Shown here one piece after another: positions 1 through 6,112 of a DNA stretch of 44,081 nt. Position numbers and translations under genes: made by a program. The stretch spans positions 1 through 44,081 of the forward strand of contig JALFCW010000098.1 of NCBI GenBank assembly GCA_022771625.1, written 5' to 3'. Source of the DNA: Prevotella sp. Lineage in GTDB: Bacteria; Bacteroidota; Bacteroidia; Bacteroidales; Bacteroidaceae. The notes beneath the pieces are model-generated. The model ran no database searches. It was not told the origin of the DNA and saw only the letters and a list, made by a program, of their open reading frames with translations. The first letter of the stretch is position 1. The number at the start of each line of letters is the position of its first letter.

Positions 1-139
1 CAGTCGAGGGTAACCCTGTTGGATGCCTCTGCCACTATCTTACCATCGCGTGCAATGACAGCCCCGAAAGGACCACCGCCTAACTTTACGCTTTCCTCTG
101 CAAGGCGTATGGCCCTTGTCATGAGTTCTCTTTTGTCCA
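1..139 (-). CDS. Nucleoside/guanine deaminase family protein, N-terminal fragment
   Basis: The reading frame starts at 139 on the minus strand and runs off the left edge of the window, so only about 46 residues are visible. They read MDKRELMTRAIRLAEESV followed by a GGGPFGAVIARDGKIVAEA segment, which is the typical first helix and first strands of the zinc-dependent cytidine/deoxycytidylate deaminase fold, closest to the guanine deaminase / nucleoside deaminase group. The catalytic HAE and PCxxC zinc motifs would lie outside the window, so activity and exact substrate cannot be judged. It is transcribed divergently from tcdA, and a TATCTTTG -7 element sits 38 bp upstream of the start. Family assignment is fairly safe; guanine as the substrate is an inference. 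Confidence 0.75.
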
Positions 140-176
140 TAGTCTATTTCCTTTCTTTTTTATTATTCTCTTGCTG

Positions 177-184
177 CAAAGATA
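177..184 (-). promoter_or_regulatory. Promoter -7 element for the deaminase gene
   Basis: Read on the minus strand this is TATCTTTG followed by C, matching the Bacteroidetes -7 consensus TAnnTTTG. It lies 38 bp upstream of the deaminase start. I see no good TTTG -33 element at the usual 19-21 bp spacing. Confidence 0.5.
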
Positions 185-266
185 CAAATAAATTCTGAGA
201 AAACCGCCATTTGTTCGCAAAAAACAATATTTGTTACTTTTTGTTGTATATTCCATACCTTTTTTG

Positions 267-274
267 TAACTTTG
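267..274 (+). promoter_or_regulatory. Promoter -7 element for tcdA
   Basis: TAACTTTG matches TAnnTTTG and is followed by C, as is common in Bacteroidetes. It lies 33 bp upstream of the tcdA ATG. A TTTG at 240-243 is a possible -33 element, but the 23-bp spacer is slightly long. Confidence 0.5.
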
Positions 275-307
275 CAGCCGATTTTTTTTATTTAACATAA
301 CAAGATA

Positions 308-1060
308 ATGGGAATAGAAAAGGGAATACTGAAACGCAGTCAACTGCTTATGGGCGACGATGCTATGGATAAGCTCGCCTCGCTTCGCATAATCATATTC
401 GGTGTTGGTGGAGTAGGGTCGTGGTGTGCTGAGAGCCTTGTGCGCTCAGGTGTTGGCCATATCACTATTGTTGACAGCGACAGGGTGTGCATCACAAATA
501 TTAACCGTCAGGCTATGGCTACCTCCAAGACCGTAGGTCAAGTGAAGGTGGAGGCTCTGAAGGAAAGGCTTCTTGAGATTAATCCTTATGCCGACATTGA
601 TGCAAGACAACAGATATTTTGCGAAGATACTGCCAGAGATTTCGACCTCGACAGTTATGACTATATAGTTGACGCCATTGACTCGCTCAAGGACAAGTTG
701 CTCCTTATCGAATTAGCCTGCCGCAGCAAGGCGCGTTTCTTCTCGTCCATGGGAGCAGCATTGAAGATGGACCCTACGAAGGTGCAAGTGGCAGAGTTTT
801 GGAAGGTGAAAGGTTGTCCGCTTGCCCGTGCACTGCGTCAGCGTTTCAATAAGATGAAGCGTAAGCCAGCAAGCAAGTTCAAGTGTGTGTTCAGTGAGGA
901 ACTGCTTCAGAACCGAGGAACGGCTGATGCCGATGCAACTGACGGCAGTATGACTTTCGGTAAAGTACAAACTAATGGTTCTATAATGCACATCACCGCC
1001 ATCTTCGGACTCACCATCGCCGGACTAATCCTTAATGATGTATATAACTCAACTTATTGA
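308..1060 (+). CDS. tcdA: tRNA threonylcarbamoyladenosine dehydratase (TcdA/CsdL family)
   Basis: This is a 250-residue E1-like (ThiF/MoeB fold) protein. In the family, TcdA uses ATP to cyclise t6A37 of ANN-decoding tRNAs to ct6A in the cytosol. The nucleotide-binding glycine motif GVGGVGSW is at residues 32-39, followed by a VDSDRVCITNINRQ stretch typical of the ThiF fold and a DAIDSLKDK segment typical of TcdA. Length is close to the family norm (about 250-270). No rhodanese or ThiS partner is adjacent, which favours TcdA over ThiF or MoeB. The gene is single, divergent from the deaminase, and the start is supported by a TAACTTTG element upstream. Confidence in the family is high; function is by homology. 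Confidence 0.88.
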   Translation: MGIEKGILKRSQLLMGDDAMDKLASLRIIIFGVGGVGSWCAESLVRSGVGHITIVDSDRVCITNINRQAMATSKTVGQVKVEALKERLLEINPYADIDARQQIFCEDTARDFDLDSYDYIVDAIDSLKDKLLLIELACRSKARFFSSMGAALKMDPTKVQVAEFWKVKGCPLARALRQRFNKMKRKPASKFKCVFSEELLQNRGTADADATDGSMTFGKVQTNGSIMHITAIFGLTIAGLILNDVYNSTY

Positions 1061-1135
1061 AGTGATAATCCATCTGATAGACATTCTTTTTCCCGCTGCC
1101 AAATAGGAACATTGTTTCTTTACTTCTCTGTGGTT

Positions 1136-1179
1136 AAAAAAACAACGATGGCAACAACTCCACTGAGCTGCTGCCATCG
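1136..1179 (-). terminator. Intrinsic terminator of the GH43/symporter operon
   Basis: On the minus strand the arms at 1165-1179 and 1146-1160 form a 15-bp stem with G-T wobbles and a 4-nt loop. It is followed by a T-rich run (the A run at 1136-1142 on the plus strand). It lies about 48 bp after the GH43 stop codon and could also end tcdA transcripts coming the other way. The sequence before the stem resembles the terminator copies at 42807 and 43607. Confidence 0.75.
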
Positions 1180-1226
1180 CCACCTATTAAATAGTAAGTA
1201 CTTGTATGATGATTACATGAAATATC

Positions 1227-2267
1227 TTATTCGTCTATGCCTTCGATAGTCTGAATCTTGCCGTCGGCATCGTATTCTATCTCGCATACCTTGAGTGAGC
1301 GGAGCCATGACTTACCGCCCGACGGCACAGAGTCGTGATGGAAGAGATACCACTTACCCTTGTATTCAAGTATGGCGTGATGGGTAGTCCATCCTACAAC
1401 AGGAGTGAGGATCACGCCCTGATAGGTGAATGGTCCATAGGGGTTGTCACCTGTAGCATAGCATAGCAAGTGACTGTCGCCAGTGGAATATGAGAAGTAA
1501 TACTTTCCATTGTATTTATGCATCCACGATGCCTCGAAGAAACGATGGGGATCATCAGCCTTCAAGGGATTACCCTCGTTATCGACAACAAGGATAGGAC
1601 GCGGTGACTCGGCAAAGTTCATACCATCCTTGGTGAGACGTACGCAGCGGCTTGGAAGGGCATCTTCCTTGCCCTCCGGCAGATGGGGTGTCTCGAGATG
1701 GATGTTGTCCTTATAACGCTGGAGCTGACCGCCCCATAATCCTCCGAAATATACATATACCTCTCCGTCGGCATCGTCTTTGAAGGCGCACATGTCGATG
1801 CTGTAACTGCCTGGCACGGGTGCGGGTTGGGGGATAAACGGACCGGCGGGATTGTCGGCAATGGCAGTGCCCCAATGGAATACGTCGTTGCGGTCCTTCA
1901 AGGGGAAATACATTACATACTTCTTCACCTTCTTGCTATAACCCATGCCAGCTGCCTGTTCCTCGGCATTGGTGGGCACTTCCTGCTCATACTCCTGCAC
2001 ATCGCAGTCCCAGAGCTGACGGCCTGCCCAAGGAATATCCTCCTGACGAAGAACACATCCGTGGTCGGTGACTGTGCCGGTCATCGGGTCGCCGTCGATA
2101 GAGAGGACATGGTAGTCCTTCATGATATACTGGTCACCATTGTCGTTTTCGACATTTGATGCTTCCCAGTCGTGGCTGGGATAGATATAGATCTTACCGT
2201 CGAAGATGTGCACTGACGGATCGGCCATATAGTCGGCCGGGAATAAATAACGCTTTTCCTTTTTCAT
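1227..2267 (-). CDS. Intracellular glycoside hydrolase family 43 (beta-xylosidase / alpha-L-arabinofuranosidase)
   Basis: A 346-residue single-domain five-bladed propeller GH43 enzyme. The visible catalytic triad is the general base D16 (in ADPSVH), the pKa-modulating D158 (in SIDMCAF) and the general acid E245 (in RFFEASWM), with a conserved histidine near 296 (GWTTHHAIL). There is no signal peptide, so the enzyme should work in the cytosol on imported oligosaccharides, releasing xylose or arabinose by inversion. It starts 7 bp after the stop of the GPH symporter gene, so the two are an operon: import, then hydrolysis. GH43 members with this architecture are usually beta-xylosidases or arabinofuranosidases; the sequence alone does not settle which. 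The neighbouring GH67 alpha-glucuronidase makes xylo-oligosaccharides the more likely substrate. Confidence 0.85.
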   Translation of the reverse strand: MKKEKRYLFPADYMADPSVHIFDGKIYIYPSHDWEASNVENDNGDQYIMKDYHVLSIDGDPMTGTVTDHGCVLRQEDIPWAGRQLWDCDVQEYEQEVPTNAEEQAAGMGYSKKVKKYVMYFPLKDRNDVFHWGTAIADNPAGPFIPQPAPVPGSYSIDMCAFKDDADGEVYVYFGGLWGGQLQRYKDNIHLETPHLPEGKEDALPSRCVRLTKDGMNFAESPRPILVVDNEGNPLKADDPHRFFEASWMHKYNGKYYFSYSTGDSHLLCYATGDNPYGPFTYQGVILTPVVGWTTHHAILEYKGKWYLFHHDSVPSGGKSWLRSLKVCEIEYDADGKIQTIEGIDE

Positions 2268-2274
2268 ATTATCT

Positions 2275-3675
2275 TCAATTTCTATTTTCTATTTCCTTGT
2301 TAATCTTATCAATGGTGGCATCGTCGAGTTCATACTTAGAGATTATGAACATCGCGAGGAGAAGAAGAGCTGCGGGAAGTACGCATACCAGCCAGAGGAT
2401 ACCTTCCTCGGCAAGAGGACTCTGGGTGACGCTCTTCGGGTCGTAGGCTACGTAAGCCAGGATGGCGGGAGCTACAACGCTACCGAGAGTCATACCAGCC
2501 TTGAAGAAGATGCCGGTGAGGGCATTGACAATACCGGCAATGCGCTTGCCACTCACATATTCGCCGTAGGAGATGACCTCAGGCACCAGCGCCCACATAT
2601 ATCCTGTGGCTACAATAACACCGGTGGATTTGATGAACTGGGCGATATATACATATATCATACTCGGATTCTCCATCTTTGCCACTATATAGAGAATAGC
2701 CATACCGATGATTGCTACGGAGAGGAAGATGTAGAACATATTCTTCTTGCCCACGGCATTCTTGATCATCGGCACAAGAGGCATGAAGATGAACGACGGT
2801 GCCGAACCAAGACCCATGAAGATGGAGAGCTGCTCGGATGTGCCATGCATATTGCTGTTGATGAAATAAGCACCTGCGGCATTTCCTATCGACATCATTG
2901 CGAACGCAGTGATGAAGAAGAAGGCAATCACGCGGAGAGGACGGTTGTGGAAGAACTCCATCCAAAGGTCGCTGATCTTAACATTTGCACTCTCCTCGGC
3001 ATTCATCACCACCTTCTCCTTACACTGCGAGAAGCAGAACAGAAGCAGGCAGAGACCCACGATGGCATAGATGGTCATGGTGGTGAACCATGCGCCAGGG
3101 TCCTTGGGCAGACCGTCAGCCTTCTCGTCGGTGAAATAGGCGATGAGCAGAGGCAGACCCGAACCAACGGCAAGACCGCCACAGTTGGCCATGAACATGC
3201 GAACGGAGGTGAGAATCGTGATCTCGTTGGTGTCGCGAGTCAAGGATGAATTAAGTGCACCATAAGGCACGTTAATAAATGTGTAGAGCAATGTCATCGC
3301 GATATATGTCACATAGGCATATAGCAATGAGGGCGCAAATCCGTTCCAGAAACACAGGATGGCAAAGCCCGAAAGCGGAATACCCACAAAGACGAGGTAA
3401 GTACGATACTTGCCAAGGCGGGGATTGTTTTTGTCGATGAGTGCTCCCACGATGGGATCCCATATCACGTTGGCCACATTACCGACGGTGAACATCACCG
3501 ACACATCAACAGCGTCAAGGCCATAGATGTCGGTATAGAAAAACAAAAGGTACATGCAGGTGGTCTGGAATATCAGGTTCTGGGCAAGGTCGCCCGAGCC
3601 GAATCCGATGCGTTGCAGCCACGAGAGTTTGTAGAATCCCTTCTCTGAGGAAGCGGTGTCATTAAATTGTTTCAT
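2275..3675 (-). CDS. GPH-family sugar:cation symporter (xyloside/pentoside type)
   Basis: A 466-residue polytopic membrane protein with the glycoside-pentoside-hexuronide symporter signature. It has an N-terminal RIGFGSGDLAQNLIF segment, then a WDPIVGALIDKNNPRLGKYRTYL segment corresponding to the conserved D-x-RxGKYR loop between TM2 and TM3. About 12 hydrophobic segments follow. Family members import melibiose, xylosides or glucuronides with Na+ or H+ across the inner membrane. Its operon partner is a cytosolic GH43 and the divergent gene is a GH67 alpha-glucuronidase, so xylo- or arabino-oligosaccharides are the probable cargo. A TACTTTTG promoter element lies 34 bp upstream of the start. 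Family confidence is high; the substrate is inferred from context. Confidence 0.85.
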   Translation of the reverse strand: MKQFNDTASSEKGFYKLSWLQRIGFGSGDLAQNLIFQTTCMYLLFFYTDIYGLDAVDVSVMFTVGNVANVIWDPIVGALIDKNNPRLGKYRTYLVFVGIPLSGFAILCFWNGFAPSLLYAYVTYIAMTLLYTFINVPYGALNSSLTRDTNEITILTSVRMFMANCGGLAVGSGLPLLIAYFTDEKADGLPKDPGAWFTTMTIYAIVGLCLLLFCFSQCKEKVVMNAEESANVKISDLWMEFFHNRPLRVIAFFFITAFAMMSIGNAAGAYFINSNMHGTSEQLSIFMGLGSAPSFIFMPLVPMIKNAVGKKNMFYIFLSVAIIGMAILYIVAKMENPSMIYVYIAQFIKSTGVIVATGYMWALVPEVISYGEYVSGKRIAGIVNALTGIFFKAGMTLGSVVAPAILAYVAYDPKSVTQSPLAEEGILWLVCVLPAALLLLAMFIISKYELDDATIDKINKEIENRN

Positions 3676-3708
3676 TATAGATATTGTTTACGTTTTATAT
3701 TTTCGGTG

Positions 3709-3716
3709 CAAAAGTA
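3709..3716 (-). promoter_or_regulatory. Promoter -7 element for the symporter/GH43 operon
   Basis: The minus strand reads TACTTTTG followed by CACC, a match to TAnnTTTG. It is 34 bp upstream of the symporter start and faces away from the GH67 promoter at 3823-3830, which shows the same TTTGCACCG end. Confidence 0.6.
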
Positions 3717-3766
3717 CACATTTTCCACTAAATAACGCTCTGAAAATGTAACCTAAACATTATGAT

Positions 3767-3815
3767 TTGTTTCATTTGTGCATTTTTTCTGCAAAAAATG
3801 ATGAAATACAACAAA
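3767..3815. promoter_or_regulatory. Dyad-symmetric candidate operator in the GH67/symporter divergent region
   Basis: CATTTTTT at 3781-3788 and AAAAAATG at 3793-3800 form a perfect 8-bp inverted repeat with a 4-bp centre. It is flanked by imperfect outer symmetry (TTTCAT on the left, ATGAAA on the right, then TTGTT and AACAA). The centre is about 32 bp upstream of the GH67 -7 element, so a bound protein would cover the -33 region. A+T-rich sequence can give such symmetry by chance, so the regulatory role is inferred. Confidence 0.3.
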
Positions 3816-3822
3816 AAAGTAT

Positions 3823-3830
3823 TATATTTG
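3823..3830 (+). promoter_or_regulatory. Promoter -7 element for the GH67 gene
   Basis: TATATTTG followed by CACCG matches TAnnTTTG. It lies 58 bp upstream of the GH67 start. No clear TTTG -33 element is present at the expected spacing, which would fit activator dependence. Confidence 0.55.
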
Positions 3831-3888
3831 CACCGAAAAAGAATATCAAACGAGAAATTGCCAAAAATATTTAAATACATTAATTAAT

Positions 3889-5838
3889 ATGCTGAAACTA
3901 CTATTATCAATTGTAATGATAGCTTTCGTGGGAATGGCGAAAGCAGAGGATGGTTCGAAGCTATGGCTGCGAGCCGAGAAAAATGTGAAAGCTAAGAATG
4001 TAGTAACATTCAAGGGAAAAAGCGATGCAACAACCCAGATTGCCGTGAAGGAATTGCTCGACTATTGGCATGGAAAGAGGGTTGCTCTACATCTCATTCC
4101 CAATTGCGGATTAAAGACTGGAGCTTATAGAGTAGCTTCCACTGCATCTAAGATTGATGTCACTGCGGCATCATCCCAGGGCATTCTTTATGCTGCCTAC
4201 CATTTGTTGCGCTGCCAGCAGATGGGGGTAGATGTGACATCTGGTGACAATATCCCTGCTTTCGACATTAGAATACTCAATCATTGGGACAATCTTGATG
4301 GTAGTATAGAAAGAGGATATGCCGGAAAGAGTATATGGATATGGGATGAGATAACGGAGCAAAAGACGGGAGGATCAAGACGTGCTTCGCTGGGCAAGAC
4401 GAGTTATCAGTGTTCGGAATCGTTGCGCCAGCATATCACGGAATATGCCAGGGCAAATGCCTCGATAGGTATCAATGGTGCTGTGCTCAATAATGTCAAC
4501 GCATCTCCGCAGATGCTGTCCCCTATATATATAAATAAGGTGAAAGCTATTGCCGACATTCTACGTCCGTATGGCATCAAGACATATCTGTCGGTGAATT
4601 TTGCATCGCCGATGGCTCTTGGAGGACTGAAGACCGCCGACCCGCTCAATCCTGAGGTGGCACAGTGGTGGAAGGACAAGGCTAAGGAGATTTATGAGAT
4701 TATCCCCGACTTCGGAGGCTTCCTTGTGAAGGCTAACTCTGAGGGTCAACCCGGACCAGGCGACTATAACCGCAAGCATGCCGACGGGGCAAACATACTT
4801 GCCGATGCCGTCAAACCATACGGAGGTATTATCATGTGGCGCTGCTTCGTATATGGCAATAAGCACAAGGGAGAAGACAGGGTGAAACAAGCTGTGACAG
4901 AGTTTGAACCCGAAGACGGACTGTTCCGTGATAATGTGATACTGCAGGCAAAGAACGGTCCGCTCGACTTCCAACCCCGTGAACCTTACGCACCAGTGTT
5001 CGACCAGATTAAGAAGACACCGCTGATGGCTGAGTTGCAGATCACGCAGGAATACCTTGGACAGAGCATCCATCTCACCTATCTCGCACCCATGTGGAAG
5101 GAATTCTTCTCGTTTGTCTCTCCACAAAGTCTCAAGGGTATTGCCGGAGTGGCAAATATCGGCGACGACACCAACTGGTGCGGTCATCATTTCTCGCAAG
5201 CCAACTGGTATGCCTTCGGTCGCCTAGCATGGAATCCCGACCTCTCATCTGAGGCTATTGCCAAGGAATGGCTGCTCCAGACCTTCGACCCCACGATTCT
5301 TAACTCAGCCCTCGACATTATGATGCGCAGTCATGAGGCTTGCGTGGATTATATGATGCCACTGGGATTGCATCATATCTTCAAGGCCGACCATCATTAC
5401 GGTCCTGAACCCGACGGTAATCAGCCTCACTTCCCAGAGGAGTGGAAACCGGTTTATTATCACAAGGCAGACAGTTTAGGAGTTGGTTTCAACCGATCGT
5501 CAACAGGTACGAATGCAGTGAGTCAGTATCGTGCCCCCTTCAATACAATGTATGACAATATCGAGACATGCCCGGAAGAGTATCTGCTGTGGTTCCATCA
5601 TGCGGATTGGACGCACAAGATGAAGAGCGGACGCACGTTGTGGGAGGAGATGCAGCAGCATTACAACCACGGAGTGGCTGAGGTGGAAGATTTCGTAAGG
5701 ATATGGCACTCACTGAAACCGAATGTGGATGAACAGCGCTACCATGAGGTGGACGAAAGACTGCAAAAACATCTGCAGAGCGCACGCGAATGGCGTGACA
5801 CCTGCATCGGTTATTTCAGGAAATTCGCCGAAAAATAG
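3889..5838 (+). CDS. Periplasmic alpha-glucuronidase, GH67
   Basis: A 649-residue protein that starts with a cleavable signal peptide (MLKLLLSIVMIAFVGMAKA), so it should be periplasmic. The GH67 family removes (4-O-methyl-)glucuronic acid from the non-reducing end of aldouronic acids made by xylanases. Family motifs include NHWDNLDGSIERGYAG near residue 131, VKANSEGQPGP with E285, NGPLDFQ with D360 and ITQEYLG with E388. D360 and E388 have the same 28-residue separation as the catalytic pair D365/E393 of the Cellvibrio enzyme. Length is near the family norm. The gene is divergent from the GPH symporter and GH43 genes, and together they form a xylo-oligosaccharide utilisation arm. Confidence is high. 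Confidence 0.93.
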   Translation: MLKLLLSIVMIAFVGMAKAEDGSKLWLRAEKNVKAKNVVTFKGKSDATTQIAVKELLDYWHGKRVALHLIPNCGLKTGAYRVASTASKIDVTAASSQGILYAAYHLLRCQQMGVDVTSGDNIPAFDIRILNHWDNLDGSIERGYAGKSIWIWDEITEQKTGGSRRASLGKTSYQCSESLRQHITEYARANASIGINGAVLNNVNASPQMLSPIYINKVKAIADILRPYGIKTYLSVNFASPMALGGLKTADPLNPEVAQWWKDKAKEIYEIIPDFGGFLVKANSEGQPGPGDYNRKHADGANILADAVKPYGGIIMWRCFVYGNKHKGEDRVKQAVTEFEPEDGLFRDNVILQAKNGPLDFQPREPYAPVFDQIKKTPLMAELQITQEYLGQSIHLTYLAPMWKEFFSFVSPQSLKGIAGVANIGDDTNWCGHHFSQANWYAFGRLAWNPDLSSEAIAKEWLLQTFDPTILNSALDIMMRSHEACVDYMMPLGLHHIFKADHHYGPEPDGNQPHFPEEWKPVYYHKADSLGVGFNRSSTGTNAVSQYRAPFNTMYDNIETCPEEYLLWFHHADWTHKMKSGRTLWEEMQQHYNHGVAEVEDFVRIWHSLKPNVDEQRYHEVDERLQKHLQSAREWRDTCIGYFRKFAEK

Positions 5839-5907
5839 CAATTTGTTACATATTATTTGTTGTATGATACGAAAAATGACGTGTCTGCAACAAATCTTAA
5901 TGCAACA

Positions 5908-5940
5908 TTTACTAATTATTCGTACCTTTGCAGCGGCAAA
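5908..5940 (+). promoter_or_regulatory. Candidate promoter ahead of a short hairpin RNA
   Basis: TACCTTTG followed by C at 5933-5940 matches the -7 consensus, with a weak TTTA at 5908-5911 in the -33 position (21-bp spacer). A start near 5946 would produce only about 45 nt before the strong hairpin at 5960-5988. It therefore drives a short RNA or an attenuated leader, or it is not used. Confidence 0.4.
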
Positions 5941-5992
5941 AGGTTATTATTTGGTGTTACCCCGCGACGGTCTTTTGCCGTTGCGGGGTTTT
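5940..5992 (+). ncRNA. Candidate terminator/antiterminator switch or short sRNA between GH67 and the regulator
   Basis: Two mutually exclusive helices can be drawn. The terminator form pairs 5960-5970 with 5978-5988 (11 bp, 7-nt loop, one G-U) and is followed by TTTTGTG. The alternative form pairs 5940-5953 with 5971-5984 (14 consecutive pairs, two G-U) and would destroy the terminator stem. That geometry is what attenuators show. At minimum it is the GH67 terminator. I do not recognise a known riboswitch, and a candidate promoter at 5933-5940 would cut off part of the 5' strand of the alternative helix, leaving about 8 bp. Confidence 0.4.
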
Positions 5993-6058
5993 GTGTTCGG
6001 ACACACAAGGGCGATATTAATAAAAATCCAATAAATATCTTATTTTTTTTAGAAAATA

Positions 6059-6090
6059 TTTGGTTGTTTGAGATATTTTATTTAAGTTTG
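6059..6090 (+). promoter_or_regulatory. Promoter of the regulator gene
   Basis: TTTG at 6059-6062, a 20-bp spacer, then TAAGTTTG at 6083-6090 followed by C: a complete Bacteroidetes promoter. It is about 34 bp upstream of the second ATG of the regulator gene. Confidence 0.65.
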
Positions 6091-6112
6091 CACTCGTAAT
6101 CAAAAAGACCTG

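Noticed and set aside
119..343. Open frame on the minus strand across the deaminase/tcdA gap
   Set aside because: It spans two opposing promoters and overlaps both genes; the residues have no coding character.
5723..6099. Two overlapping plus-strand frames between GH67 and the regulator
   Set aside because: They run through the terminator hairpin and two promoter elements; composition is that of non-coding A+T-rich DNA.
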